Notes under the pieces: generated by a model
Database searches by the model: none
What the model saw: only the letters and a program-made list of their open reading frames with translations
What the model was told of the DNA's origin: nothing
In this document: piece by piece, positions 25,543 to 34,585 of the stretch
How the letters are laid out: each line of letters begins with the position of its first letter
Numbering within the stretch: position 1 is the first letter of the stretch
Made by a program: the position numbers and the translations under genes
Origin: Tropicimonas sp047971885
Lineage (GTDB): Bacteria > Pseudomonadota > Alphaproteobacteria > Rhodobacterales > Rhodobacteraceae
Reading direction: 5' to 3'
Length of the DNA stretch: 64,000 nucleotides
Assembly (NCBI RefSeq): GCF_047971885.1
Contig: NZ_JBKEAE010000027.1
Span: forward strand, 53,633 to 117,632

Positions 25543-26823
25543 TCAGCGCATCAGGTTCGGCAGCCAGAGCGACAGCGCCGGAATGAAGGTCACCAGCATG
25601 AGCGAGAACAGACAGGCGCCATAGAAGGGGAAGATCGACTTCATCACCTCCCAGATCGAGATCTTGCCCACCGCGCAACCGACGAAGAGAACGGTGCCGA
25701 CAGGCGGCGTGCACAGCCCGATGCCGAGGTTCAGGATCATGATGATGCCGAAGTGGACCGGATCGATGCCGAAGGCCAGCGCCACCGGCAGGAAGATCGG
25801 GGTTGTGATGACGATCAGCGGCGACATGTCCATGAAGGTGCCGAGGATCAGCAATGAGACGTTGATCAGCAGCAGGATGACGATCGGGTTGTCCGAAACC
25901 CCCTGCATGAATTCGACCAGCGCCGTCGGAACCTTGAGGTAGGCGAGCAGCCAGCCGAAGGCGGCGGCGCACCCGATCACCAGAAGCACCATCGCCGTGG
26001 TGCGCACCGCGCCCAGTGTCGCCTCGACGAAGGCGTCCCACGACAGGGTGCGGTAGATGAAGAGCGTCACCGCCAGCGCATAGACCACCGCGATGCACGA
26101 GCTTTCCGACGCGGTGAAGATGCCCGAGCGCACGCCGCCGAAGATGATGGCGATCAGGATAAGCCCCGGCACGGCTTCGAGGAACAACTGGCCGACCATG
26201 CGCCAGCCGGGGAACTCCTCGGTCGGATAGTGGCGGCGTTTGGCCATGATATAGGCGGTGGCCATCAGCGACAGCGCCAGGATCAGGCCCGGCACGATGC
26301 CGGCGGTGAACAGGTCGGCGATCGAGATCTTCCCCCCGCCCGAGATCGAATAGATGATGAGGTTGTGCGACGGCGGCAGCATCAGGGCGATGATGGCGGC
26401 GGTGACGGTGACCGATACGGCATAGTCGACACCGTAGCCGCGCCGCTCCATCTGCTTGATCATGATGCCGCCGACTGCCGAGGCGTCGGCCGCGGCCGAG
26501 CCCGAGATGCCGCCGAACATCACCGATGTCAGCACGTTGACCTGGCCGAGACCGCCCTGGAAATGCCCGACCAGAGAGCCCGCCAATCGCACCAGTCTTC
26601 GGGCGATATCGCCGCGGACCATGATCTCGCCCGCGTAGATGAAGAAGGGGATCGCCATCAGGGCAAAGACCGACACGCCCGAATTGAGCCGCTGGAACAC
26701 GACCACCGGGGGCAGGCCGAGATAGGTGACGGTGGCAAAGCTGGCAACGCCGAGGCAGAAGGCGATCGGTGTGCCGATGAGCAGCAGGAACACGAAGGTT
26801 CCGAACAATATCCAGTATTCCAT
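25543..26823 (-). CDS. TRAP transporter large permease (DctM family)
   Basis: This 426-aa inner-membrane protein is the main channel of a TRAP importer and has about 12 transmembrane helices. Family features include LLIGTPIAFCLG at the start and GTFMDMSPLIVITTPIFLP near residue 330. The start at 26823 (MEYWILFG) shares one base with the stop of the small subunit (TGATG). The long frame extending further upstream is an artefact of that overlap. It works with the small permease and binding protein to take up a uronate by ion gradient. Confidence 0.95.
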   Translation of the reverse strand: MEYWILFGTFVFLLLIGTPIAFCLGVASFATVTYLGLPPVVVFQRLNSGVSVFALMAIPFFIYAGEIMVRGDIARRLVRLAGSLVGHFQGGLGQVNVLTSVMFGGISGSAAADASAVGGIMIKQMERRGYGVDYAVSVTVTAAIIALMLPPSHNLIIYSISGGGKISIADLFTAGIVPGLILALSLMATAYIMAKRRHYPTEEFPGWRMVGQLFLEAVPGLILIAIIFGGVRSGIFTASESSCIAVVYALAVTLFIYRTLSWDAFVEATLGAVRTTAMVLLVIGCAAAFGWLLAYLKVPTALVEFMQGVSDNPIVILLLINVSLLILGTFMDMSPLIVITTPIFLPVALAFGIDPVHFGIIMILNLGIGLCTPPVGTVLFVGCAVGKISIWEVMKSIFPFYGACLFSLMLVTFIPALSLWLPNLMR

Positions 26824-27374
26824 CAGGGGGTTCCTATCGCCTCGTCCTCGACTTCGCCGGTGTCCGTGTCCTCGGGCGGAGTCTCGCCGAAGCGGGCGGT
26901 CGGGAGACCGGCCGCGCGGCGCAGCAGGCGCTCCAGTCCGAAGACCACCAGCAGGAAGCCGCCGCCGACGAGGGGGGCGAAATCGAAGGCGCCCGAAATA
27001 CCGAGCGAGGGGATGATGTTGCCGGCGGTCTTCCACAAAAGCTGACCGCCATAGTAGATCATGCCGAAGCCGAACGCGACGACCACCACGTCCGAGATCG
27101 AATGGAGTATCTTCTTGATATTCATCGGCAGCACCAGCAGCAGCACATCGAAGGACAGGTGATACCCTTCGCGCACGCCCACGGCGGCGCCGAGAAAGAT
27201 GAACCAGCCCATCACCATGACCGAGCCGGGCTCGGTCCAGACGATGGAATCGTTCAGCACATATCGCCAGAAGACCTGCGCCGCGATCAGCGCCGTCATC
27301 AGGACAAGGGCGGCGCCGGAGAGGTAGAGGGCGATACTTCCCAGCCACCCGGTATAGCGCGCCACGGACTTCAT
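26823..27374 (-). CDS. TRAP transporter small permease (DctQ family)
   Basis: This 183-aa protein has four transmembrane helices and the DctQ pattern (AQVFWRYVLNDSIVWTEP near residues 32-49), followed by a polar acidic tail. It links the binding protein to the large permease. The start at 27374 (MKSVARYTG) is chosen because the frame upstream crosses the hairpin and dctP. A strong GC stem-loop separates it from dctP by 71 bases, and it overlaps dctM by one base. Confidence 0.92.
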   Translation of the reverse strand: MKSVARYTGWLGSIALYLSGAALVLMTALIAAQVFWRYVLNDSIVWTEPGSVMVMGWFIFLGAAVGVREGYHLSFDVLLLVLPMNIKKILHSISDVVVVAFGFGMIYYGGQLLWKTAGNIIPSLGISGAFDFAPLVGGGFLLVVFGLERLLRRAAGLPTARFGETPPEDTDTGEVEDEAIGTP

Positions 27375-27408
27375 CGTTTCCTGCACGAGTTCCCTCCCCG
27401 GACAGAGC

Positions 27409-27432
27409 CTGCGGCCGCGCCTGCGGCCGCAG
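27409..27432. terminator. Strong intra-operon stem-loop between dctP and dctQ
   Basis: CTGCGGCCGC at 27409-27418 pairs perfectly with GCGGCCGCAG at 27423-27432 around a four-base loop. The ten-pair stem sits 13 bases after the dctP stop on the transcribed strand. Such hairpins behind binding-protein genes commonly stabilise that message or attenuate the permease genes, raising the binding protein over the membrane parts. The effect here is inferred. Confidence 0.65.
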
Positions 27433-27445
27433 ACGGTTGAGGTGA

Positions 27446-28420
27446 CTATTCGGTCGCCTGAATGCGGGCGACCAGATCCTTCAGCGCGTCGGAACTCACA
27501 TGTTTTTCGTAGACCGGAACCATCGCTTCGATGAAGGGGGTCTTGTCGATCTCGGAGACGACCTCGACGCCGGCAGCGCGTACCTTCTCCTCCGATTCCT
27601 TCTCGCTGGCGGCCCAGAGCTCGCGTTCTATTGCGACGGATTCCCGTGCGGCCTCCTGCACCGCCTGCTGATCCTCGGGCGACAGCTTGTCCCATGTCGC
27701 CTTCGACATGACGACGACCTCGGGCACCATCAGGTGCTGATCGAGCGTGTAATACTTGGCGACCTCGTAGTGGCCCGAACTGTCGTAGGAGGGCCAGTTG
27801 TTCTCGGCCCCGTCGATGACGCCGGTCTGGATCGAGGAATAGACCTCGCCATAGGGCATCGGGGTTGCGTTGGCGCCAAGGGCCGCCACCATGTCGACGA
27901 AAAGGTCGGACTGGATGACGCGGAACTTCATGCCCTGAAGGTCCTCGATCTTGGTGATCGGCTTGACGCTGTTGTAGAAGCTGCGCGCGCCCGAATCGTA
28001 ATAGGCAAGCCCCATCAGGTCGTGGTCGGAGAAGGCGGCCAGAACCTCCTCGCCGATCGGCCCGTCGAGCACGGCATGCTCATGATCGAGCGAGCGGAAG
28101 ATATAGGGCAGCGAAAACGCCTGCGTTGCCTCGATGATGTTGTTGAACGGGCCCATCGAGACGCGGTTGATGTCGATCACGCCGAACTGGGTCTGTTCGA
28201 TCGTGTCCTTCTCCTCGCCGAGCTGGGCCGAGTGGAAGACCTCGATGCAGAGCCGACCGCCGGTCTTTTCCTCGAGGATCCTGCCCATCGCCTTGACGCC
28301 CTCGACGGTCGGATATCCGTCAGGGTGGGTGTCTGCCGATTTGAAGGTGGTCTCGCAGGCGGTTGCCGCCGTGACGAGGGCCGCGCTGGCGAAAAGTGCG
28401 GCGGTTGCAGTTCTGAGCAT
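27446..28420 (-). CDS. TRAP transporter solute-binding protein (DctP family)
   Basis: This 324-aa periplasmic protein binds the solute for the TRAP importer. A Sec signal peptide is clear (MLRTATAALFASAALVTAATA, cut before CETT). The mature chain has the DctP pattern, with the GMKFRVIQSDLFVDMVAALGANATPMPYGEVYSSIQTG region near residues 165-205 whose Arg normally grips a carboxylate. It is the second gene of the uronate operon, 32 bases after uxaC. A glucuronate or galacturonate ligand is inferred from neighbours. Confidence 0.94.
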   Translation of the reverse strand: MLRTATAALFASAALVTAATACETTFKSADTHPDGYPTVEGVKAMGRILEEKTGGRLCIEVFHSAQLGEEKDTIEQTQFGVIDINRVSMGPFNNIIEATQAFSLPYIFRSLDHEHAVLDGPIGEEVLAAFSDHDLMGLAYYDSGARSFYNSVKPITKIEDLQGMKFRVIQSDLFVDMVAALGANATPMPYGEVYSSIQTGVIDGAENNWPSYDSSGHYEVAKYYTLDQHLMVPEVVVMSKATWDKLSPEDQQAVQEAARESVAIERELWAASEKESEEKVRAAGVEVVSEIDKTPFIEAMVPVYEKHVSSDALKDLVARIQATE

Positions 28421-28452
28421 TGTTGGGGTTCCTCCCTTGGGTTTATCGCTCT

Positions 28453-29859
28453 TCAGAGTTTGTAGGCTTTCTTTACCAGCCGGTAGCTGAGGTCCTGCGC
28501 CACTTCGTAGGCCTCATCCTCGGCCAGACGGCCGGTTGAGACAAGCGTCGCAAGATAGGCGCTGTCGACCCGCCGCGCCACGTCGTGACGGGCGGGAATG
28601 GAGCAGAAGGCGCGGGTATCGTCGTTGAAGCCGACGGTGTTGTAGAACCCCGCCGTCTCGGTCGTCGTTTCGCGGAAGCGGCGCATGCCCTCGGGGCTGT
28701 CGAAGAACCACCACGCCGGGCCCAGCCTGAGCGACGGGTAAACCCCGGCCAGAGGTGCCAGTTCGCGCGAAAATGCGGTCTCGTCCAGAGTAAAGAGAAT
28801 CACCGACAACCGCGGATCTGTGCCAACCGCGTCCAGAAGCGGTTTCAGCGCGGTGACGTAATCGGTGCGGGTCGGAATATCGAACCCCTTGTCGCGGCCA
28901 TGGAGTGCCATCATCGGCGCCGAATGATTGCGCGCCGCGCCGGGGTGGATTTGCAACACCAGACCGTCGTCGATGCTCATGCGCGCCATCTCGGTCAGCA
29001 TGTGGCCGCGGAAGGTATCGGCCTCGTTGGGGGTGCAGGTTCCGGCAAGCGCCTTTTCGAACAGCGCCACCGCTTCGGAGAGGGGGAGGTTCTCGGTCCG
29101 CGCCGTGGCGTGGCCGTGATCCGAAGAGGTGGCGCCGAACTCCTTGAAATAGGCGCGGCGAATACGGTGGGCCTGAAGGTACCCCTCCCATGTCGTCGCA
29201 TCCGTTCCGGCGATCTCGCCGAATTTCTCGACGTTCCCGGCAAAGCCCTCGAATTCAGGGTCGACAACCGGATCGGGGCGGTAGGCGGTGATCACGCGGC
29301 CCGGCCAGCCGCTATCGCGAATCATCCGGTGCCAGCGCAGATCGTCCAGCGGGCTTTCGGTGGTGGTGATCACCTCGATCCCGAAACGTTCGAACAGGGC
29401 GCGGGGCCGGAACTCGGGTTGGGCGAGGCATTCGGAGATATGGTCGTAGAATCGGTCGGCTGTGTCGGGGCCGAAACGCTCGTCGAGGCCGAAGACCTGC
29501 TGGAACGAATGATCCAGCCACATCCGTGACGGCGTGCCGCGCAGCAGATAGTAGTTTTCGGCGAACAGGCGCCAGATCTTGCGCCCGTCGGTTTCCACCC
29601 GGGTTCCGTCGGCGCGCAGAACGCCCAGATCATCGAGCGAGACGCCTTGCGAAAACAGCATGCGGAAGACGTAGTGATCGGGGGTCACGAACAGTTGCGC
29701 CGGGTCGGGGAAGGGCGCGTTTTCGGCATACCAGCGCGGATCCGTGTGGCCATGCGGGCTGACGATCGGCAGATCCCGTACGCTGGCATAGAGGTCGGCC
29801 GCCATGGTGCGTGTGGAGGGATCGACCGGAAACAGCCGGTTTTCGTCGAGTTTGGCCAT
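28453..29859 (-). CDS. uxaC: Glucuronate (uronate) isomerase
   Basis: UxaC interconverts D-glucuronate and D-fructuronate, or D-galacturonate and D-tagaturonate, opening the hexuronate pathway. The 468-aa protein has the amidohydrolase-like start LPIVSPHGHTDPRWYAENAPF with metal-type His residues and the TTESPLDDLRWHR segment. ATG 29859 is preferred because GGAGG lies just upstream. It is the first gene of the operon, divergent from the GntR gene with a palindrome between them. Confidence 0.95.
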   Translation of the reverse strand: MAKLDENRLFPVDPSTRTMAADLYASVRDLPIVSPHGHTDPRWYAENAPFPDPAQLFVTPDHYVFRMLFSQGVSLDDLGVLRADGTRVETDGRKIWRLFAENYYLLRGTPSRMWLDHSFQQVFGLDERFGPDTADRFYDHISECLAQPEFRPRALFERFGIEVITTTESPLDDLRWHRMIRDSGWPGRVITAYRPDPVVDPEFEGFAGNVEKFGEIAGTDATTWEGYLQAHRIRRAYFKEFGATSSDHGHATARTENLPLSEAVALFEKALAGTCTPNEADTFRGHMLTEMARMSIDDGLVLQIHPGAARNHSAPMMALHGRDKGFDIPTRTDYVTALKPLLDAVGTDPRLSVILFTLDETAFSRELAPLAGVYPSLRLGPAWWFFDSPEGMRRFRETTTETAGFYNTVGFNDDTRAFCSIPARHDVARRVDSAYLATLVSTGRLAEDEAYEVAQDLSYRLVKKAYKL

Positions 29860-29900
29860 CGTGTCACCGCCTCCTCGCGGATCTGATGCGAAAAGTATCG

Positions 29901-29914
29901 TTGCCAATTGGCAA
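29901..29914. promoter_or_regulatory. Palindromic operator candidate between uxaC and gntR
   Basis: TTGCCAATTGGCAA is a perfect 14-base palindrome in the 99-base divergent gap. A second imperfect repeat, TATGCTAG...CTAACATA (about 29920-29939), lies beside it toward gntR and has one mismatch. FCD-type GntR proteins bind short palindromes of this kind. The adjacent gntR product is the likely ligand, repressing uxaC and itself until a uronate binds. Confidence 0.65.
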
Positions 29915-29958
29915 ACTGATATGCTAGTTTTCTAACATAGTCAATCCGTCTGTGACCC

Positions 29959-30663
29959 ATGACAAAACGTCTCGCTCAATTGTCTCTCGATCCGATCGTC
30001 CGCCCGAGCGTGGCCGATCAGGTGTTCGAGAAGCTGCATGGCGAAATCGTTTCGCTTGCGCTGCCGCCCGATACCCGCATGTCCGAGATCGACGTCGCCA
30101 GGGCGCTCGGCACCTCGCGGCAGCCGGTGCGCGACGCGTTCTACCGGCTCTCGAAACTGGGGTTTCTGGAGATCCGTCCGCAGCGCGCAACCCGCGTCAG
30201 CCTCATCTCCGTCGACATGGTGATGGAGGCGCGGTTCGTCCGCACGGCGCTGGAGACCGAGGTTGTCCGGATCGCCAGCGAACGGGCGACCGAAGAGGGT
30301 ATTGCACCGCTGCGGGAGAATATCGACGGGCAGGCGAAAGCTGTCATGGTGGATGACAGGGCGCTGTTTCACCACCTCGACGACGAGTTCCATCGCGGCA
30401 TCTCGGTCATGTCCGGACATCCGTTTGCCTGGAAGACGATCAGCGAAAGCAAGGCTCATCTCGACCGCGTGCGGCTGCTGTCTCTGTCGTTCAATCAGGC
30501 GAACACGCTGGAAGAGCACCGCGGGATACTTGCGGCGATCGAATCGCGCGACGGCGATCTGGCCGTGTCACGGATGCGCCGGCACCTGTCGCGGCTGATC
30601 GAGGAGATCGACCGCATCCGGTCTGAAAACCGGAGCTATTTCGACGGTGGTGACGAGGACTGA
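29959..30663 (+). CDS. GntR-family (FCD) regulator of the uronate operon
   Basis: This 234-aa regulator has an N-terminal winged helix (VFEKLHGEIVSLALPPDTRMSEIDVARALGTSRQPVRDA, residues 22-60) and an all-helical FCD ligand domain. Asp and His metal-type residues are seen in HHLDDEFHRGI. It diverges from uxaC, as UxuR/ExuR-type regulators often do. It probably represses the operon and responds to a hexuronate or its product. Confidence 0.93.
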   Translation: MTKRLAQLSLDPIVRPSVADQVFEKLHGEIVSLALPPDTRMSEIDVARALGTSRQPVRDAFYRLSKLGFLEIRPQRATRVSLISVDMVMEARFVRTALETEVVRIASERATEEGIAPLRENIDGQAKAVMVDDRALFHHLDDEFHRGISVMSGHPFAWKTISESKAHLDRVRLLSLSFNQANTLEEHRGILAAIESRDGDLAVSRMRRHLSRLIEEIDRIRSENRSYFDGGDED

Positions 30664-31033
30664 TTCGAACGGTCCTGACGACCGACCGTGCTCGCCGTCG
30701 AAAGATAGGTTGCGCCCCCTGCGATATTGATCCTGTCATGCAACGGAGGGCGGCGCCCGCCCGGGCCTGCTGAAGCGGCCGTTCCGGGCGAAGGGAAAGC
30801 TCCGCATGTCCGCAAAGCCGATTGTCGCCAACGGTCGGTCCCTGTGCGGTTGAATCGGAAGCAGCGAAACCGCAAACGCCCCGCCATTGGCGAGGCGTTC
30901 GAAGGGGCCTCGGGGCGAGACCCGATATGTTCACGAGGGAGTCTCTCCTGAACGGTATCAGCCTATACCCGCACGGCCGAAAAGTCGACTGTTTCCGTAG
31001 GTATTCGGCGGTGTACTCCCGCATCCAGGCGCT
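30664..31033. other. Gap between gntR and pgm, no gene seen
   Basis: This 370-base gap lies between the convergent ends of gntR and pgm. Several short open frames occur on both strands but none has protein-like composition or a good ribosome site. The only clear structure is the hairpin at 30875-30899. A small RNA cannot be excluded. Confidence 0.6.
30875..30899. terminator. Hairpin in the gntR-pgm gap
   Basis: AACGCCCCGCC at 30875-30885 pairs with GGCGAGGCGTT at 30889-30899 with one mismatch and a three-base loop. It sits 211 bases past the gntR stop and 134 bases past the pgm stop. No T-run follows on either strand, so termination is only possible, not evident. Confidence 0.45.
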
Positions 31034-32665
31034 TCAGGTGCGCACGTCTGGCTCGGAACGGCCCGTCCGCGCGCCGATTTCGGCAATCTCGCCGGCGGCG
31101 CGAATGATGTCGGCCAGTGCCTCCTGCGGGTCGCGGTCCATCGCGCCGGGATCTTCGCAGACATCTTCGAGGTAGACCCGCAGCGTGGCACCCACCGTTC
31201 CGGTGCCCGACAGCCGGAATACCGCGCGGCCGCCACCCTCGAACAGGATGCGGATACCCTGATGTGCCGAATGCGATCCGTCGACCGGATCGTCATAGGC
31301 GAACTCGTCGGCGCGGCGCACGGTGCAGCCGGCATGGGTTTCGCCGGGCAGCGAAGCGAAGCGTGACCGCAGGTGATCCATCAGCCCTTCGGCGGCGGTT
31401 GCGTCGACGCCTTCGTAATCGTGCCGGGAATAATAGTTGCGTCCGTATTCCGCCCAGTGGTCGGCGAGCATCCGTTTCACCGGCTTGCCCGTCACCGCAA
31501 GGATGTTGAGCCACAGAAGAACCGCCCAGAGCCCGTCTTTCTCGCGCACGTGGTTCGAGCCGGTTCCGGCGCTTTCCTCGCCGCAGATCGTGGCGCGGCC
31601 TGCGTCAAGCAGGTTGCCGAAGAACTTCCAGCCGGTCGGGGTTTCGTAGCAGTCGATGCCCAGCTTCGCGGCCACCCTGTCCACCGCCTCGGAGGTTGGC
31701 ATCGAGCGCGCGATACCGGCTAGGCCGCCGGCGTAACCCGGCGCGAGATGGGCGTTGGCGGCCAGAACCGCCAGCGAATCGGACGGGGTGACATAGGCGC
31801 CGCGGCCGACGATCATGTTGCGGTCTCCGTCACCGTCCGAGGCGGCGCCGAAATCGGGGGCGTCGGCGGCGAACATGGTGTCCATCAGATCGCTGGCCCA
31901 GATCGGGTTGGGGTCGGGGTGCATGCCGCCGAAATCGGGCAGCGGCACGGCGTTGACAACCGAACCCGCGGGCGCGCCGAGACGGCGTTCGAGGATTTCC
32001 CTGGCATAGGGGCCGGTGATCGCGTTCATCGCATCGAACCGGAGGGTGAAGCCGCCGGCCAGCAGGCGCGCGATGGCGTCGAAATCGAACAGCTTCTCCA
32101 TCAGCGCGGCATAGTCGGCGACCGGGTCGACCACCTCGACAACCATGTCGCCCAGCCCGGTTTCGCCGATCTTCGAAAGATCGACATCTTCCGACACCAG
32201 AATGTCGTAGCTGGTGATCTGCCGCGTCGCTTCGTAGATGCGACCGGTCACCTCTTCCGGGGCGGGACCGCCGTTTGGCGTGTTGAACTTCACGCCGAAA
32301 TCCTCTTTCGGCCCGCCCGGGTTGTGGCTGGCCGACATGATGATACCGCCATCGGTCTGGCGCAGGCGGATCATGTTCGACGCGGCGGGCGTCGACATCA
32401 GCGCGTTCTGCCCGACGATCACCCGTGCGCAGCCCTGTGCTGCCGCCATCCGCAGGATCACCTGTGCGGCGCGATCGTTGAAATAGCGCCCGTCGCCGCC
32501 CAGGACGAGCGTCTTGCCGGCCACGCCGCCGATACCGCTAAAGATCGACTGGATGAAGTTCTCGAGGTACTTCGGCTGCATGAAAACCTCGGTTTTCTTG
32601 CGCAGTCCCGACGTGCCGGGCTTCTGGCCCCCGATCGGTGCAGTCTCGACGGTGATGCGTTCCAT
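31034..32665 (-). CDS. pgm: Phosphoglucomutase (alpha-D-glucose phosphate-specific)
   Basis: Pgm interconverts glucose-1-phosphate and glucose-6-phosphate, linking glycogen to central metabolism. The 543-aa protein has the phosphoserine loop IIMSASHNPGGPKEDFG (about residues 108-124), the metal loop DGDGDRNM and the sugar loop GEESAGTGSNHVREKDG. It is the last gene of the glycogen operon and starts three bases after malQ. A phosphate-binding C-terminal domain ends the chain as usual. Confidence 0.96.
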   Translation of the reverse strand: MERITVETAPIGGQKPGTSGLRKKTEVFMQPKYLENFIQSIFSGIGGVAGKTLVLGGDGRYFNDRAAQVILRMAAAQGCARVIVGQNALMSTPAASNMIRLRQTDGGIIMSASHNPGGPKEDFGVKFNTPNGGPAPEEVTGRIYEATRQITSYDILVSEDVDLSKIGETGLGDMVVEVVDPVADYAALMEKLFDFDAIARLLAGGFTLRFDAMNAITGPYAREILERRLGAPAGSVVNAVPLPDFGGMHPDPNPIWASDLMDTMFAADAPDFGAASDGDGDRNMIVGRGAYVTPSDSLAVLAANAHLAPGYAGGLAGIARSMPTSEAVDRVAAKLGIDCYETPTGWKFFGNLLDAGRATICGEESAGTGSNHVREKDGLWAVLLWLNILAVTGKPVKRMLADHWAEYGRNYYSRHDYEGVDATAAEGLMDHLRSRFASLPGETHAGCTVRRADEFAYDDPVDGSHSAHQGIRILFEGGGRAVFRLSGTGTVGATLRVYLEDVCEDPGAMDRDPQEALADIIRAAGEIAEIGARTGRSEPDVRT

Positions 32666-32668
32666 GGC

Positions 32669-34585
32669 TCACTCCCTTCGGCCGGACAGTGTCATAATCT
32701 CTGCGGCGCGGGCCACTGCCGGATGTTCGGCCAGCGCGGCGGCGGTCACCGGCAGACGGTGGCGCCAGTTGGGATAGGTATCGACGGTTCCGGGCAGGTT
32801 TTCCTGCGCCCCGATTTCCAGAATATCCTCAATCTGCAAGGCGACCAGACGGCTTTTCACGCTGCCGACGAATTCGTGCATCGGATCGGGGTCGGACCCG
32901 TCGCTGCCCGCAAGGGCATCGAAGCCCGCAACCTCGGTGCGGCGCCAGTCGAGCGCATTCGGCAGGTCCCCGCCGCTGACATAGCCGAGTTCATGGCGAA
33001 GCGTGATATCGCTTGCGTTTCGCCACCCGGCCCAGGTGGGCACATCGTGGGTGCCGAACGAGGCGAGCGCCGCTTCGGTATAGTCGCCGGCCGGACGGAA
33101 ATTGCCGTGTTCGGTCTGTTCGAACATTACCAGCCGGCAGCCCAGAACGCCCGAGGTGGCCATTGCGTCCTGCAGGCCATCGGGAACGTTGCCCAGATCC
33201 TCGCCGATCACCGTCGCGCCGGCGCGGGCCGCCTCGATCCGGACCACGGCCAGCAGCGCGTCGCGCGGCATCACCACATAGGTTCCCGGCGCATCGGCCT
33301 CGATCGGTACCCAGAAGGCGCGCTCGAACCCGAGCACATGGTCGATCCGCAGCAGCTTCGAATAGCGGAACTGCCGGCGGAGGGTTTCGGCGAACGGGCG
33401 GAAGTGCATCCGCGCCAGCGCGCGCGGGTTGAAGGGGGCCAGCGCCCAGACCTGTCCATCGGGCGAAAAGGCATCGGGCGGCGCGCCGAGCGATACGCCC
33501 CCGGCGAACACCTCGCCCTCGGCCCAGGTCTCGGCACCGAAAGGGTGGGTGCCGACGGCAAGGTCGAGATAAAGCCCGAAGCGCATGCGCCCGGATCCGG
33601 CGGCATCGGCGACGGCCTGAAGCTGCGTTTCGGCAAGCCATTGCGACCAGGCGTGAAAGCGAATGGCGGCGGCATTCCGGGACGCAAAGGCGGCCACTTC
33701 GGCGGACGATCTGTCCTGACAGGCGACGGGCCAGTCGCACCAGTAGGGTCCGAGTTCGTCCGACAGTGCCTGATGGAGGGCAAAGGCCTCGAGCGCCGGG
33801 CCCTCGGCCTCGCGCCAGCTATCGAAGGCGGCGCAGCCCCCTTCGGCCTCGAACGCGGCGAAGGCATCGTCAAGCGCGGCGCGCTGTGCCGCCACATGGG
33901 CCGGATAGTCGATCAGTTCGCCACCGATCCTGTGCGCCTGCGGGACCGCCAGATGGACAGTGTTCAGCCGGCGCCGGTGCGACGGGGAATAGGGGCTGAC
34001 GGTTGTCGGGTCAGTCGGAAAGACAGCGTGAACCGGATTCAGCCCGACGAACTGCGCCCCCTGCGCGGCAAGCCCGGTAACGGCGGTGCGCAGATCGGCA
34101 TAGTCGCCCAGACCGCCCTGTTTCGCCGTCTTCAACCCGTAGAGCGGCAGGGTGATTCCCCAGCCGGGTTCCGGCAGCGGCAGGCTGGCCGGTCCGACCA
34201 GAAGGGTCGTCTCGTTGCCGTCGAGGTCGAGCACGTGGATGCCCAGCGGCAGCGCCGGCAGCTCGAGCGCCGCGCCTGCGGCAAGTATCAGTACGCCGCC
34301 ATCTTCCAGTTTCAGCCGCACGTCATGTGCCGGACGTGAGAGGTTGTGCCGCGTGGCAACGTCGTTTTCGAGGATCAGCCAGCGCGGCAGTGCGCGGTCT
34401 GCCGATTCCATCCTGAAGGCGGCGAGCGATGCCTCCACCTCGGTGTCCGTCGCGACGGCGAACCCCATCGCGGCAAGCAGCGCGCGGTCGGTCGCCGCCC
34501 CGGTCTCGAAGCGGTGTCCAAGCTGGTCCCAGTAATCGTCGTAGATTCCAGAGAGGTGCGCCAGTTGCCGCAGGGCGCCGGTCAT
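32669..34585 (-). CDS. malQ: 4-alpha-glucanotransferase
   Basis: MalQ transfers maltosyl and longer glucan units, here recycling short glucans left by GlgP and GlgX. The 638-aa GH77 protein shows DRSSAEVAAF, a catalytic Asp in LRIDHVLGFERAFWVP, and the acid in VIGEDLGNVP. The start at 34585 overlaps the glgX stop by four bases (ATGA). A much longer frame running upstream is only the antisense-free readthrough of another frame in glgX and is rejected. The N-terminal 130 residues form the extra domain seen in bacterial MalQ. Confidence 0.94.
   Translation of the reverse strand: MTGALRQLAHLSGIYDDYWDQLGHRFETGAATDRALLAAMGFAVATDTEVEASLAAFRMESADRALPRWLILENDVATRHNLSRPAHDVRLKLEDGGVLILAAGAALELPALPLGIHVLDLDGNETTLLVGPASLPLPEPGWGITLPLYGLKTAKQGGLGDYADLRTAVTGLAAQGAQFVGLNPVHAVFPTDPTTVSPYSPSHRRRLNTVHLAVPQAHRIGGELIDYPAHVAAQRAALDDAFAAFEAEGGCAAFDSWREAEGPALEAFALHQALSDELGPYWCDWPVACQDRSSAEVAAFASRNAAAIRFHAWSQWLAETQLQAVADAAGSGRMRFGLYLDLAVGTHPFGAETWAEGEVFAGGVSLGAPPDAFSPDGQVWALAPFNPRALARMHFRPFAETLRRQFRYSKLLRIDHVLGFERAFWVPIEADAPGTYVVMPRDALLAVVRIEAARAGATVIGEDLGNVPDGLQDAMATSGVLGCRLVMFEQTEHGNFRPAGDYTEAALASFGTHDVPTWAGWRNASDITLRHELGYVSGGDLPNALDWRRTEVAGFDALAGSDGSDPDPMHEFVGSVKSRLVALQIEDILEIGAQENLPGTVDTYPNWRHRLPVTAAALAEHPAVARAAEIMTLSGRRE

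Noticed and set aside
30661..30690. A tRNA T-loop-like GATTCGAAC after gntR
   Set aside because: No acceptor stem, anticodon arm or D arm can be folded around it.
30491..31024. A 177-codon frame on minus in the gntR-pgm gap
   Set aside because: It overlaps the end of gntR antisense, has no ribosome site and no protein-like hydrophobic pattern.
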